Of a stretch of 64,000 bases of DNA, positions 34,873 through 48,500 are shown one piece after another; within the stretch, counting starts at the first letter, position 1, and every line of letters begins with the position of its first letter. The stretch is from contig OENT01000360.1 in NCBI GenBank assembly GCA_900239685.1, forward strand, positions 1 to 64,000. The letters run 5' to 3'. This DNA comes from Rotaria macrura. Lineage: Eukaryota > Rotifera > Eurotatoria > Philodinida > Philodinidae. Below the pieces are notes generated by a model. The model was not told the origin of the DNA and searched no databases. It saw only the letters and a list, made by a program, of their open reading frames with translations. Position numbers and translations under genes: made by a program.

Positions 34873-37230
34873 GTAATGCATATTTCGTTTTTGTTACATA
34901 TCGGTAACACTAAAATAAAATCAAGTTATGATCATTCGATTGTATGGAGAGTAGAAAGATAAATTCACTTGGTTCTATCAATTAATAGATTAGCCAATGG
35001 AACATCTTAATCAAAAGGATCATTTTGGACTTAGATGAGATACAGTGTCAAACTAGTAGAATAGATGAAATTTATTATTTCATATTCATCAAGTCTATTC
35101 GATAGCTGAGAAGTTTGCTTTTTATCGAATACACACTCATAGAAGATGATTATATATTGGTTCCTATGATAGATAGCATCAGGGATAATTATTGTGACAC
35201 CGCACAAATATGAACAAACCAATATTTTTGTTGAACTGGCGTCAACCATTTGAACTACTATGACTCTATGGAAATAAGAAGAACTCATATTCGATCTAGA
35301 CATGTACAAAAATGAAATTAACGAAACATTATATTTGATCGAATCGGAATATCGTATAGAAATATTAAAAAGATATTTAGAACGTTGTATAGACAAAAAA
35401 AGTACTGTCAAGAAGATTCAATGAAATGTGCTCACAAAATGTGATAATAGAAAAGACTCTATTTGACGTATTTAATATAAAAATGTAATTAACAGTACAA
35501 CAAACGAGGTTGCACTTCCCAAAGCTGACGTAGTGACAAAAAGTATCCACGCAAGAACTCTATTTGTTCATTAGTCAACTACCATTTTTTGCATGGTGTT
35601 TTCTCGTGACGAATGACTTGAACAGTCATGAGAATAACTCAATTAGGATAAAGTATTGTGTTCGATAGTAATGAATCAGTCGGACATACACCTCTGTATT
35701 CATCTACTCAGCGTGATAAGTTCGAACATCGGCAGGAAATAATGTCTCCGTCAGCATCAACTATACTTACATCAATGCGTATTGTTTGATTGATAGAAAT
35801 TAGAACAAGAGAAATCACAGTTGCTAACAGCCTCGATGTCAGATCTTGGAATGGTTATTATGCATACAAAGATTGATCGAGGAACGCTAACCCCCATCAC
35901 AAATGAACGCCAACCAATTTACTGAAAAGCAGCTGAGAATGTGCATTGTCAACTCTTCAAGTAACAATTTCTGATCGCTGCAACTTATTGGTTCCGATAG
36001 GTGCTGAAATATCCATGCAGTAAAGTCTAACACCACTGTAACTACTGATACATTCGAATGTTTCACTCGAAAGATACGAATAAAACCCAATAGGAATGCT
36101 AGAAATCATTCCATGATTAAGTTTGAGTAGTAATGACTGGATATTTCGATTGTTGATGCATCCACTGGTCACCTTCTTATAGTACCGCTGATAATTAACA
36201 TTGTCACTTGTGTGTAATCAGCTCATAGCCAAAAACTAGTGAATGACTTACAGTGTACTGTTTGAAAAAGATAATTGCGAAAGCTAACGAAACACTGCTC
36301 ATTACGTATAATGATGAGTACTTAGCAATCAAATAATGGTTGATCATTTTTATTTAGAACTTGATAACCATCCATATGGCACGGGTGGAAAGTAGGAAAA
36401 TTTGGATAAACAATGTCAATTGAATGGCCTCGATGTCTATTCCATTGAATTCATTATTGTAGACATGCAAGAAAAGAAGTAAGCACATACGACATAACAT
36501 ACGTAGATGCTCAACACATCACAATCAGTTCTTCGTCTAGAAATGAGAAATAAGCTTTAGATGGAAGCCAAATGTGACTATTCTCTGTAAGTAACCTAGA
36601 TGTAAGTGCTGTCAATGCGATTGAGAAAGAGATTCTCCATTACATAGATCTAAGGATAATCAAGATTCTTTATGGAAGCAATGTATTTATTTGATTTTTG
36701 AACAAATAGTACAAGACATCACTACAATTAATCCTAACAATCGTAACTTATCTCCGAAGAAACGAACTGTTGGATTTTTTAATTTTACATGTGTCTACTA
36801 GGAGTTCAAAGAGTGGCACATAATTAATTGAGGTAGTTCTATACTTTGACTTTTGATTAATTGAGGAATTAATGGTTTTTTTTTACATCTATCTTATCTA
36901 CTTTTTATTTTCAGCAAATAATTTTCATGATAAATCCATATATTAAGCTAAAATTTAGACGTTATTTGGATGTCTTTTTCTATATATCCTATCGTATAAG
37001 CATGGAGTCAATTAGAACCACGAACTTATTTCGAACGAAAAATGAAGTCGACTTTTAGTCGTTTATTTATCAGGTTAATTATAGAGCAATCCTCATAAGA
37101 GAGATAAATATACAGATACGAAGTTAATGTTTTATTTTCTTTTACAGAATTTACATCATTCATGAAATGAGATTGATTGTGTTCACAGTTACACAATATG
37201 AGATCTACAATATGAAATATTCATGTATGA
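34873..37230. other. intergenic region
   Basis: Open frames at 35031-35411 and 35887-36172 (minus) have no recognisable domain, no splice context and overlap one another. The sequence separates the convergent desaturase and F-box genes. Nothing else was recognised. Confidence 0.4.
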
Positions 37231-38259
37231 TCAAGAACATCTAGAGCATGCATGTTGTCTGAAACTTATTTCAAAGTCAGTTACGGCATCTAAATGATTA
37301 TAAAAGCATTGGTTTAATACAAGCCAAGGACTTTGTAACAACAGTGCTTCTGTTCTCCGACAATCCTCATCTAGAAATACTTCGACAGAAAAATTGATTT
37401 GAACATCTGTGACATGTTGTAGTGCACTTTTAAATTTACGTTGATCAAAAAGGATGTAATGTGCATTATCCATCATTTCCCAATATAGAATACGAAGATA
37501 TCGAAGAGATGGTAAGGCGCGAAACAATCGTTCAAAATTAGCATATGTTTCGTGCCACCTGTCAATCGTGAGTTTTGTCAAGTTTTGGTGGAGGAAGCTA
37601 TTGTCAGAAAAATTGAACATTTCTTTCCATGTCAAAGTCTCCACGTAGAGTACGTGTAAATTAGACATATGTTGAAGAACGATAAGGATCAATGATGCTG
37701 ATGTAAAGTCAGGTAAATGGAATTTTTCAATCGAGTGGTTCGTACCAGATATCGTTGCTCGAGGAGTCAACACAACGGTATTGATGAATGTGCACTCACG
37801 AAGATTCTGCATTTGAATTATGGCTGGAAGAAACGATGGTGCATCTTCCTGGCAATAGTTGGATGACAACATCTTAATAGATAAACTTCTGAGATTCACC
37901 AAATATGGAATGACATTGATGATATGTTCTGCATCACTCTTCTCGATCTTCATGGATAGAGATACGAGATGAATGAGACGGTGTCCATAATAGCGAACGA
38001 ATTGGACGAGTAGATTGTCGGCTTTGGGTTGAATTTTTAAAGAACGAATGTTTTGTAATGACAATATAGACCAAATAGATTCATGCAAATCCTCGTTGTC
38101 TAAATTAGCATGTATACGAAGAAGAGATGAAGTGAGTATCGAACGAAAACGAATGTTCAACGTTCCGAAAGCACGAACAAGATCATGAGCTTCAAGATGA
38201 CGAAAAATCTTCTGAAAGATTTCCACAGGAAGTTGTTCTATATGTGAGACCATTTTCAT
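37231..38259 (-). CDS. F-box/LRR-like protein, intronless
   Basis: The 342-aa frame begins MKMVSHIEQLPVEIFQKIF; the third residue (MV) is an alternative start. The F-box spans about residues 5-45 (EQLPVEIFQKIFRHLEAHDLVRAFGTLNIRFRSIL). It is followed by leucine-rich segments (LVNLRSLSIKML, MQNLRECTF, MSNLHVLYVETL, LPSLRYLRILYW). The expected role is substrate selection in an SCF ubiquitin ligase, with the F-box contacting SKP1. The frame has no introns, unlike the F-box exon at 25210. It is a separate paralogue rather than a recent duplicate, since the two share architecture but little sequence. The 5' flank carries two hairpins at 38342-38413. Confidence 0.88.
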   Translation of the reverse strand: MKMVSHIEQLPVEIFQKIFRHLEAHDLVRAFGTLNIRFRSILTSSLLRIHANLDNEDLHESIWSILSLQNIRSLKIQPKADNLLVQFVRYYGHRLIHLVSLSMKIEKSDAEHIINVIPYLVNLRSLSIKMLSSNYCQEDAPSFLPAIIQMQNLRECTFINTVVLTPRATISGTNHSIEKFHLPDFTSASLILIVLQHMSNLHVLYVETLTWKEMFNFSDNSFLHQNLTKLTIDRWHETYANFERLFRALPSLRYLRILYWEMMDNAHYILFDQRKFKSALQHVTDVQINFSVEVFLDEDCRRTEALLLQSPWLVLNQCFYNHLDAVTDFEISFRQHACSRCS

Positions 38260-38341
38260 TATTATAGGCAGTCAATATTTGCCTAGTTGCTGCAATATAT
38301 TCTTATTCTTTCTCTTGAAAACGTCTCGAATGATGCGAGTT

Positions 38342-38367
38342 TTTTTTACGGCTTAGTCCGTAGAAAA
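38342..38367. repeat. hairpin 1 in the 5' flank of the F-box gene
   Basis: TTTTTTACGG and CCGTAGAAAA can pair around a CTTAGT loop (about 10 bp with one G-T pair). It lies about 85-110 bp upstream of the F-box ATG. Confidence 0.5.
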
Positions 38368-38370
38368 TGA

Positions 38371-38413
38371 GAAGAACGCAATAAGCATCCGCATGCTTAT
38401 TTGTCGTTCTTTT
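38371..38413. repeat. hairpin 2 followed by a T run
   Basis: AAGAACG and CGTTCTT form an outer stem, and AATAAGCAT and ATGCTTATT form a perfect inner stem around a CCGC loop, with a small internal bulge. On the plus strand it is followed by T8. The 16-bp stem plus T run resembles a Pol III or intrinsic terminator-like hairpin. Confidence 0.5.
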
Positions 38414-39010
38414 TTTTCTATTTTTCTTGTCGTCTATTAATCATGTGATTGTGACTGAGAGCAGTGATATCCTTTCATCATTTTCTTCATATACACAGTT
38501 TAATTGAAAGAACAGAGTTTGTCGTTTCCTCTCAACGAAAGACAATGACGACAGAATGACTTGCACTAAAACAACACGATAAATAAAAAGAATCTGTTCT
38601 ATTATTGCTTAAACTTCAAATTTTCCATACTCAAATAGTCACAGTAGGTGAATGACATTGAATAAACATGAAATACAATCAAGTTAGTCGGATGCAAAAA
38701 TCATCATTATTGTATTGTTGTGTAGCATCAATAATAATACTCAAATACTATATGCGTATTTTCGATATCTTTGCGCACAGTGACAAATATGATGAAAACC
38801 TTTAATTGAATTGTTTGATACATGATTATTATAAAGGTTTGATTTAAAAAATGAAACATATTTCTTCGCAAATCACTAATATTTGTGTGAAAGGAAAGTC
38901 TTTATTCGTATGAAAAGCATAAGAATAAATCAGAACTCTAATGCATTCATTTGTACTTGTTTCTATGGATTTATTGTTCTGTTCTCAATCTATTTTTTTG
39001 CTACATGATA
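38414..39010. other. intergenic region between F-box gene and channel gene
   Basis: No gene is supported. It contains the 3' flank of the DEG/ENaC gene and the distal promoter of the F-box gene. Confidence 0.4.
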
Positions 39011-40791
39011 TTAATGTCGAATAAGTTTATAAAGCATTTCAAAGAATTCTACCATCGATAGAAAACTAATTCCAATCCATAGTCCTGTATGTCCACCGAC
39101 ATTTGAGAGAAGATCAACTCTACCGATCGATGCTTCCTGCTGATATGTTTCGACTTCATTCGATTGACATATGACTTCTAGTACAACATAATTTTTTTTC
39201 ATTTCTGTTATCCAATTCGTCGACCAGTTTTTAGGAAGTTCTATTTCAAGAGATTCAAGAACCTCTTTAACTTTGTCCGCATAATAGACCAATTCGGCCG
39301 ATGCTGAAGATGTTGTAGTTATAAAATCAACATTCGAACATTCTTGAGCACATTGTGAACAAAATCGATTCCAAATTGATACTGTGTTCGATATTCTAGT
39401 GGTAGCCTTCAAATAACATGAGTCAGAAAGACTACAGAGTGGCGCTTCTATAATTGTATCATTATTAGGAGAAACAATGGATCGAGCCGACCATTCTTCT
39501 GGATTCACACATCCACATTCTTGAAAGCTAGCATGAAAAAATATAAGTTACACTAGTCATATCAGATTCCACTAGATCATAGAATAGACCGTTTTCTTCT
39601 GCTTTTCCATTCTTTGAACAGTACTAAAATTCATGATCCTCAAAGAAAATAGCAACTCGAATGACTAGATATTCAATTAAAAGTAAAACAAATTTTGTTC
39701 TATTTTCTCATGACGATTGAAAAATCTAAGATTAAATAATGACATAACTTACATATATGCCTGAATACAAAGTAAATAACAAACACCTTGTGAATAATCA
39801 TAATCAGCGCCACCATATCGATTGAACATTACTTGCATTACAGGAGGTATCTGATTTGTACATTCTGTATATGGTGGAGATAAAAATTGAATAATCTTCT
39901 TCTTGTAACCTATCTTATGTTTTAGTCCTGCTGCAAGTTCAATACCAGTCACATCAATGAGTGGTAGTTGTGTATTATCATGAACCATAGCCACCATTCC
40001 AGCGGATACATCTATTGACAAAGACAAGAAGAGAGAGAGAAAGTATTCACAGAATATAGTCAAAGAAAATGACCTTTGGAAATATATGGAACATATGAAT
40101 CACTGTGTGCATACAGACGTAAAATTAGACTGCCCGGACCTCCATTCTCATTAGTTTTTCGAATCGTCCTGTTGTTGAAATCTTTTCTTTTAGCATTGAA
40201 TGTATAACAACGTCCATGTTTAGATGATAAGAAAAAAGTGAAATCATCTCTTGTACATTCTTCTTTATTGTAAACACATTCTATTAACATTGATTCAAGC
40301 GAGAAGAAATTTTCATCGATCGATTCATTTGTATTAAGTTTATGTTGTAAAAAGTCAACGACTTGTGCCGCTTGTGCAAAAGTGAATGTTGTCTTATCAT
40401 TTATATTAGTTGAATTAGTGTAATTTAAAAACGATGTTATAAAAGTATCATAGCGAAGTGGTGAATAATTACAAAATGTAACTGCAGGAAATGTTTGTGA
40501 TCGTTCAACAACAACGGATACTGTTATATGTGTTGGATATTCGAAATAGTCTTTCATCGATTGAATAACAAACAAGATCGTAATAATAGTAGAAATGAGA
40601 AACGACATGGTCCAGAAGATGCAATTAAGTTTGCTTTGACTTCGTGCAATACGTGGCAAACCATGGGTAGATGTATTCAGAGCAAACTCACGAATAATCG
40701 AATGCCATCGTGGTCTTGTTGTTTCTGGTATCGGTTCTATTTTAGCTACTGGATCCGTAGCAGGTAGAGAATCGACGAGTGAATTCGACAT
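39011..40791 (-). CDS. DEG/ENaC/ASIC-family sodium channel subunit
   Basis: Three exons, 40791-40074, 40011-39753 and 39527-39011, join in phases 1 and 2 to give 497 aa, a normal length for the family. These proteins form trimeric, amiloride-sensitive cation channels with two membrane passes and a large cysteine-rich extracellular loop. The gating His-Gly motif is at 43-44 (STHGLPRI), TM1 at about 57-78, and the post-TM1 FPAVTFCNYSP at 101-111. Further on are FQECGC and the pre-TM2/TM2 segment SNVGGHTGLWIGISFLSMVEFFE near the C-terminus, where the GxS selectivity-filter motif appears as GIS. The ligand (acid, peptide or mechanical) cannot be told. The first donor is the less common GTCATT. 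The cytoplasmic C-terminal tail after TM2 is very short (YKLIRH). Confidence 0.93.
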
Positions 40792-42541
40792 AGTTTTCTA
40801 TAAGATAAATTTTACTTCTTTTTATTAAAGATGAACAATCTAAAGAGAAGCATTTTCTTTCGCTGAACGACGTAGTTTTTCTTTTAAAAACGAATTTTAC
40901 AATATATTATTTATAGAATATTGATCAATAGAAATATTCTATAGAACTTTTTTCTACAATCGAAAGACTTCGTAAAACTACTTGTTCTTCAGATATTAAT
41001 CCTGTTGTGTAGAAAAAAAATTTCCTTAAATCATATCTGTAAGTCACATTTCCGTGTCATCAAGGATTACTCAATTAAAGTTTTACATTCATAGTATTTT
41101 GAAAATTGTTTTTAATGCACACTCATTTGTGTACGATGACGAAACAAAACACGTGTTCGGCGCAACTTTAACATTCCGCTAATTAAATCCGACAATTGAT
41201 ACATGGCTACGAGAAAGTCTACTTCACTAAATAGACACGCCCAAGCTCACAGTATTAAAGACGCTTAGAAAACTTCATAGGCTACTTCCTACGATCTGTA
41301 ACAGAGAAGGAGAGAAAAATCCATCACAGTTGAGACTGAAAACTTACGTGTACTACTATCTTCGAAGAAACTATAAATTGCACAAAACAAGTGATGATGG
41401 TCGACAAAACTTGGTTGAATATATTAATTTTCAAGAGTTTACTTTGAAAAGAAAAATACCGGGAGTTTTTTTTAAATTTTATATGAAAGCTAGTATTTTA
41501 GTTTGTTCACGGTTTATTATATGTAACGAACGTGCTCAGTACTTCTTATCGACGTACCTATGTGTGATGAAGAGTGCAAAAGAATTCACATATTTCTATT
41601 AAATAGTAGAGCAGAGTGAATGAGAAGACTATAGTCATGAACCAACATTAATTCCTCTAAAAGCAAACTATAAGATTCCATTCAACATGACCGAGAAAAG
41701 TGGGAGAAACTAGTATTTTGTTTTAGCAGTCACCTTCTCGTTGTAGAATCTTTAATTATCAAAGATTTCAACAATATACTTTTGATTGTATTCATTGTGA
41801 CGAATTCTAGGATGTAACAGTGCAGAAAAATAAATGGCTAAAACAAGATACACAAACTATCGAGAACCATCATTAAACAGATTTTAAATGAAGACACTTC
41901 ACTAGTTGAACAAGGCGTGAATGTGAATTCTAGATTTTTCTATTTCGATCAACCAGTTACACATAGATCATCTTGGCTCCTGATCTAGCTGAAACTCACA
42001 AAACTTTGACAAACACCTAAAACATCAGTCAAATATTTCCATCTGCAACTTTGGTCTCAAATGAACTAAAAAAATGGTTTTGTTGGAATTACGACATCGT
42101 GCAACAGTTGGAAATGAATTTGAAATTATTGAAACTAAACATGTTGAGAGAAATTTCAAACATCTGAATCATACATATAAAGTTCATCGAATTTCTGCTT
42201 GTTCATTAAAACCAGATTGAAGATATTATATTATACTTATTGTTTGTTCGTAGATTGTGGTCAGATATCTACCAAGAATAACGATCATCTTCGGAATTTC
42301 AATTCGTAGACTTCAAAACTCGAACCGGTGATTGATTGCTTTATTGTGAAATCACTATTGACGATTCATTTTCTGATGAGAAACTGAATTCGATGTTTCA
42401 ATCTTTGACAGTATATAATAGTAATTCATTGATTTATGTTTTTGATGTATGACATGTTACTACTGTAATATTCACATAGTGTGAAGCACTATTGGTTTTT
42501 ATAGGAAAACTAGTGAACCGATAGTTTCTTTCAAACGAATC
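40792..42541. other. intergenic region
   Basis: Only weak open frames (for example 41330-41602 plus) occur, without domains. It includes the promoter of the DEG/ENaC gene. Confidence 0.4.
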
Positions 42542-42667
42542 ATGTTTGACACTGCTCGCATTACCTTTCTCTACATCGTCGTTTGCCTAACTTCTGGTGC
42601 AGCTCCTCAAATGATACCAGTACACTTTCTCGGATTAGATTTCCCAAAACATGTCTGGTATTTTTGA
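42542..42667 (+). CDS. possible small secreted peptide or first exon of a secreted protein
   Basis: An ATG-initiated frame of 41 codons encodes a textbook signal peptide (MFDTARITFLYIVVCLTSGA, cleavage probably after SGA or GAA) followed by PQMIPVHFLGLDFPKHVWYF and a stop. The stretch is less A+T-rich than its flanks. A GTATTT near 42658 could serve as a donor, making this the first exon of a longer gene. I recognise no family. It could also be a chance frame. Confidence 0.3.
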   Translation: MFDTARITFLYIVVCLTSGAAPQMIPVHFLGLDFPKHVWYF

Positions 42668-44102
42668 TCATTCGCTAATTCGATTTGATAAACTTTGGTA
42701 CGATATTTTATTTCGTCTAGATAAAATTAATTTCGATACTCTACTATCGTATTGCACATCTTCATCGTTTTTATACCTGGATAGATCATAGTGCTAGTTT
42801 CCTACAATAACGACTATGACAATTGAAAGAGTAATAGATTTTGAATCGCAATGAACATTTTGTTGCTTATTCTATGATTCTAGCTTTTAAAATCATTATG
42901 AGAGTTATGTACGATTGAGATCTATTTTTAAGAAGTGAGAATGTGAATCTCCTGCTCAGCCATATTTGAAAAAGGAAAACATTTACTAGTTTGTTTTTTT
43001 GAAAAAAAGAAAATATCTACCATTGACTCTTTGCGTGAATTGATAGCGCAATATAATCATACTATTTACCCAACGAACATATTTCTACAGATGAGAGAGG
43101 TATCGACGAATACGGTTTGTCATTCTTACAAACCTACAAACTTTTGTGTGTATTTATTCGTTCGAGGATTAAATTTCCATGTATAATCATTCAGATTCTA
43201 TTGAGAATTTTACAGTAAATAGAACATAATTGACGTTTGAACGATTTTAACGGTATGCCACTCATTGCATCAGTCGAAAATGGATGAATGAAAAATGATT
43301 TTTAGAAGAAAATGAACTATTGAAGAACAGACTTCATACTAAAAACATTCAATTAAATTGAATGAAATAGATGCATCGAGATTATTCTATGTATAGTTTT
43401 ATTTTTACTGATATTTGGATGAGAGTGCTAACCGGTAATTGTGACTGGTCGGTAGACACAAGTCTTTCTAGATCATGTCGGTCAAGATTTTGTTCGATAT
43501 TCATCCATAGTGACTTCAGGAGAAAAAACCAAACGTTCAGTACAATCCTTATAGAACTAAAATGTAAAGCATGATGCAGCTACTACTATAATATGAGGAA
43601 CCTATGAGAGAAATTTCGTCCTCTAAATGATAGATGATTATCAAAAAATGTATGTCACTACGTTAAAGATCAATGCATCGTTGCAGCAATTTCCGAAGTA
43701 AACAACAAGAAAGATCGAAGTACTTCTATCTTTCTTGTTGCAATTGAGAAGGAAACAAATGAGGTTACGATGGTGAAGTCAGATACTTTTACCGTGTTAC
43801 CGATTACAACTCTAGTATGAATATATTGCCAAGCATTAATACACCAACCGATGACATTTATTTGAGTCATTCATCGTCTTACGACTTACATAGCTCGATT
43901 CATTACTTGAATGATTATTAGATTTCTTTTCAATAAATAAAAACAAACGTTGACAATATCGTTTATATACACAATAGACATCATAATATTAGATGAAACA
44001 CGCACATTAAACACCGAGACAGTTGTAAAATAGCAAGAAAAAAAAAGATTTATTGTTTTTGTACACATCACTGTGACTTGATGAGAATTTCATATTGAAA
44101 TG
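42668..44102. other. intergenic region
   Basis: No gene recognised. Open frames at 43371-43574, 43670-43870 and 43886-44071 lack domains. Confidence 0.4.
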
Positions 44103-45590
44103 TCAATATTGCACATCAATAATCTCATCGTTGTCATCATCATCATCATCTTCTTCCTCATCATCTTCTTCTTCATGTGATGATATTTCATCACTACTTA
44201 TACTTGTTGTACCTATCGTTGTTTCCATAAGTTCAATTGTTGGATGATCCATTGTTATTGTTGTCGATGATGATGATATTTCATGAGTTTTTGAATGTTT
44301 TGATAAATGATCCGAACGCATAAAACGTTTTCCACATTTCGTACAACCAAAACGTTTTTCACCAGTATGTGTACGTATATGACGTTGTAATTCATCCGAT
44401 CGTGTAAATGCTTTACCACAAAAAATCCAATTACAACGAAATGGACGTTCACCAGCGTGCCAACGTAGATGTGCTTTTAAATGTGATGTTTTACCATAGA
44501 TTTTTTTACATATATGACATATGTGTTGACGTTTCGCTGTTGACGAGTCTGTTAACAATGCTGATGGTTGATTAATACAGTTCGGACAACGACAACGTTT
44601 ACATCGTCGTGTTACAGACCCAAATAAGTTCGATGAATGTTCACTGACACTCCACCATTGATCAGATGAGTCTTTACGTAACGGTGATGCAGATGATGTT
44701 GATGATGAAAATATTGCAGCAAGAATATGAGGATGCATGGGTGGATGAGGCGGTGGCGGTAACGGAGGTGGAGATAGTTGTGGGGTTGGTGGTATAAGAG
44801 ACAATTGTGCTTGTAAAAATTGTAATGCTTTATAACGAATCATTGTTTCAGTGTGTAAACGATCAAATGATGCCCATGGTGTTGATTGTTTATCAATTTT
44901 AGTTTCTATTATAGATTGAGGATTTAATGGGATAGGTCGAGCAATGTTTGAATGCATCATCGAATTATTAATAGAATTCTGAAATAGAAGACAAATGTAA
45001 TGAATCATGCTAACAAAAAAAATCATAATCTATATATGTATACATATAGACACGGGAAAAAGGATCATGGGTAGAAGAGAGAGAGAGATCAAAGGCAGAC
45101 AACTGAATATATATATAAGATAATTCAACTTGAATCACAACTGCACGTGTGTGTATTCTTGTCTTGGCTCATTATCCGATGTCGGCACTCTCTGCTGTGA
45201 TAATCTGTCGGCAAGTGGCCGAAGCTGCCACTGCTGTTGCCTTTTTTTTTTTGAAGACGACGAGTGGTATGTTCCGGTTAGTATCAACTTAATTGGACGA
45301 AAGGAAATACAACGACTGTTTATGTGTTAGTATATATGATGAAATAGCAGTGCACGTACTCTATCAATGATTAGTATGCAAATCGAAGAAAGCTTCGAGC
45401 TATAACTGACCGTTCATTAGATCAGAAGATTGTCTAGTCGCGCCCTAAGGAAATACTTTCATGCCTTTTTCTTTTCTTTTCTTTTTCATGAATAGTTTGA
45501 TATGTTTCAGAAAATGAAATAAAAGTTTCGTTTACATACCATGATTAAGTTATGTGTATGTTGAAGAAATGGATGAACCAGAAGTACCAT
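44103..45590 (-). CDS. Sp-family zinc-finger transcription factor (buttonhead/Sp5-Sp8 type)
   Basis: Exon 2 (44978-44103) carries all domains. A plausible first exon at 45590-45540 ([17 protein letters not shown]) joins in phase 0 across a 561-bp intron, giving 308 aa. The hallmark Btd box, [11 protein letters not shown], precedes three C2H2 fingers ([71 protein letters not shown]). Contact residues KHA/RER/RHK-type are of the Sp/KLF class, which binds GC or GT boxes. A Pro-rich stretch ([21 protein letters not shown]) precedes the box, and an acidic tail with runs of Glu and Asp ends the protein. Sp factors pattern limbs, brain and posterior axis in animals, and the nuclear location follows from the family. 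If the first exon is wrong, an internal Met (MMHSN) could start the protein. The upstream DNA is rich in simple repeats. Confidence 0.92.
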
Positions 45591-48500
45591 GCTACTCTAT
45601 CTATAATTTAATTGAATGTAAAGTATACGGCGAATAATTTTTCTCTTATTCTCTCTCTCTCTCTGTTTTTCTCAAATGGTGTATCCATATATATATATAT
45701 ATATTCTAACTCCGCCTTGGACATTACTGTAAAGTAGATACTATTCACTCTCTTCTCTCATTTCTTCGCGTGTGTGTGCTATGTATCGGTGTGAGTATAT
45801 ACCGCCCTTCTCTTTTCCTTTTCTTCTATATTGATGTTCATTATTCCTTTGGGTGTTATTTCTATTGGTTATTAGAGAACATAGAAATGGATAGTAGCCA
45901 ATGAAAATAGATACACTTTAGCTTTTGTTTGATGGAGAGAGACAAGACGCAAATGGGCGGTGTCGATCAAAGAGAGTGTGTATGAGCGAGAGAGAGAGAG
46001 AGAAGAAAAACTTAATCTCAAACCGATCCATTTCTTTTTCTCCTACTTAAAGCTGTGCGGTATGTTGATTCAAATAATCAATCATTATGGAAGATTATCG
46101 TCTTCATGTATAAACACAAACTAATTGAATCGACAAGTCTCCGATATTTTTTTTTTGTTCTTGAGTAATTTGATTTGTCTTTTCTTCATCAAATGTATGC
46201 CGGCATAGATACATACGTATAATAAGAGTAAACATGAATTTCTCTTTCTTGTCCTCAAGAGATTTTTGATGTGAACATTCTACTAGTCTGTTGTAGCTGT
46301 TGCTCGAGAATATTATAAAAGAATCGAGCACCCATATATGAATGACGATTGTTTTCTTTTTCTGTTCCCTGACATGTTTTATATACGTAGCTGTATGTAT
46401 GTATATGAGTATGTCATAAAATCGGTAGCGCTTCGGTCTATAATCACCATCATCATCGAAAAATCAAACGTGTCGTCGACGGGTGGTGTCACTTGCATGT
46501 CAAATTTGAAATGAAATAGTTGGCGGTAGTAGAATGATCATCAAAAGAATCTATTTGACACATGTGTTGTGAATACGGACATAAGCATACACTTAAAAAT
46601 TAGACCGATCTTCTTCAATGTCAAATTTTATTGCACCGCTGGCACATTCCTGTCAACCCTATTATCATCATCATTACCTTTTCACACGTGCGAATAAAAA
46701 AAGAAAGAAACAAGTGACCGTCACATCTCACCTTTGCTTCTTCTTCTTCTTCTCCACTGTTTTTTTTAACATTGCCTTTTATCAAACTCGACTGACTAAC
46801 TGATTTAACTAGCATATGCACGCATGCACATGTAAAGGTGTGAATTGTAAAATTGGATGGAAATGAATTATTTTTTCTCTCTGTTTCTTCATGTGTTCTC
46901 AAGAGATTTGTTCTAAATTTTTCTTGTCAAGTTTAATAGAGGCCATGAATACGTGCTGTTTCGAAATCAACGAGACAAAAATTCATTGACTTGATGATCA
47001 TCATCACAGTTAGTACTTTCAGTCGTTGTCGGTTAAATCATCATGATCAATGGTTTGATTTGTTAGTTAGCAGGAGGTCTGATATACATCACATGTCTTG
47101 TTCTTCTCCCCACTTGTCTATCGGACTATCCCGTTCATTCTTTTTGTCTCTGTATACATATATATATACATATCTACTCGAACAGGCGGTTCCAATCACG
47201 CCTTTCACAACGATCGTATACAAAGAAGGCCAATCATGACAGGCGGCAGAAGATAAAACGGAGGCTAACTATGTATACAAACGGTCGCCCTTTCACTCGA
47301 CTGTTCTGTTGTTTTTCCGTCTTGATCAATACACTAAAGTAAAGCGCCTGAATCAATATCAATTTCGATTTCTAGTAATAACAATAATACACGTTAGAAT
47401 GTGACTCTGAGAATTTATCCATATTTTGAATTCTATATTTAAACCAAAATAGTAAACATTGTGATTCAATGAACTGACAGCAATGTAATCAGATTAGGTG
47501 TGCAAGTATTCTCATTATCGTCTCAATTTCAAAGTGTATCCTTTCTTCTTATGTTTCCACTTGATTAACAACAACGAGAATGTCTTACATCCGATTTGAA
47601 TTTCTTTCATTTATGCACTATTTTGTTTGTTGGAGTGCCGACATTCACTTTCAATCGGATCTACGTTTTTATGGACACATAGAAATATGTAAGAGAAATT
47701 AAAAAGAAGACATGGACAATCGTCATAAAATTTCTCTTTGTAATTGTAAAGAATCATTCATCAATATATGAATATACTTTATCATTTTCGTTGCTACCTG
47801 TCCTATTTCTGTCTTAGATTGACTTGCAATGATTAACGACATGTGTCTTGTGCGAAAGAAAAAGATCAAGGAAAGACAGTATCCATCAATGAAATGCTTC
47901 TTTAGGATAAGAAGATTATAGATGCAAAATCGAACGATTGATCGTTTATCATTGAGTTGATCCATTTCAAAGGCATTATCATGAAAGAATTCATAACTTA
48001 CCTATGACAGACATGTCAATAACAAAAAGAAAATAGATTTTCTTTTTTGGTGTTAGTATTTGTTTAAGACACCGCCCTTCTCATCATAGTTGAGTTTGTC
48101 AAAAGTGTGATATCACACACTTATGCTTCTATTTCTTCTTGCATGAATCGTTTCATCTCAAGAGAGACATGTTTTATCTTTCAATAAGTATATTTGTTGA
48201 ATGTAAATAAGATCGATGTATAAGTCTATGACATCTTCAAACAAACAGTGATCAATTGTTTGCATAGAATTTTGAATATCGATAAGAAGAAATTGAGAAA
48301 CAACAACCATACAAAAGAGAACCCATTTTTTCTTTGTCTTCTTCTTCTCATGACGATGAACAAAGATTAATTTTGTTACTACCTGTGATTCTTTGACTTT
48401 AGGCTATGATTTGTATTTTGCATAGGTTGTGTCTTTGAATAGTATGAACATAATAGAAAGTTGATGTACTAAAGCGATTATTGAATCTTTCGGAAATGAT

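Noticed and set aside
44255-44452. 65-aa minus-strand open frame rich in V and H
   Set aside because: A shifted-frame shadow of the Sp zinc-finger exon.
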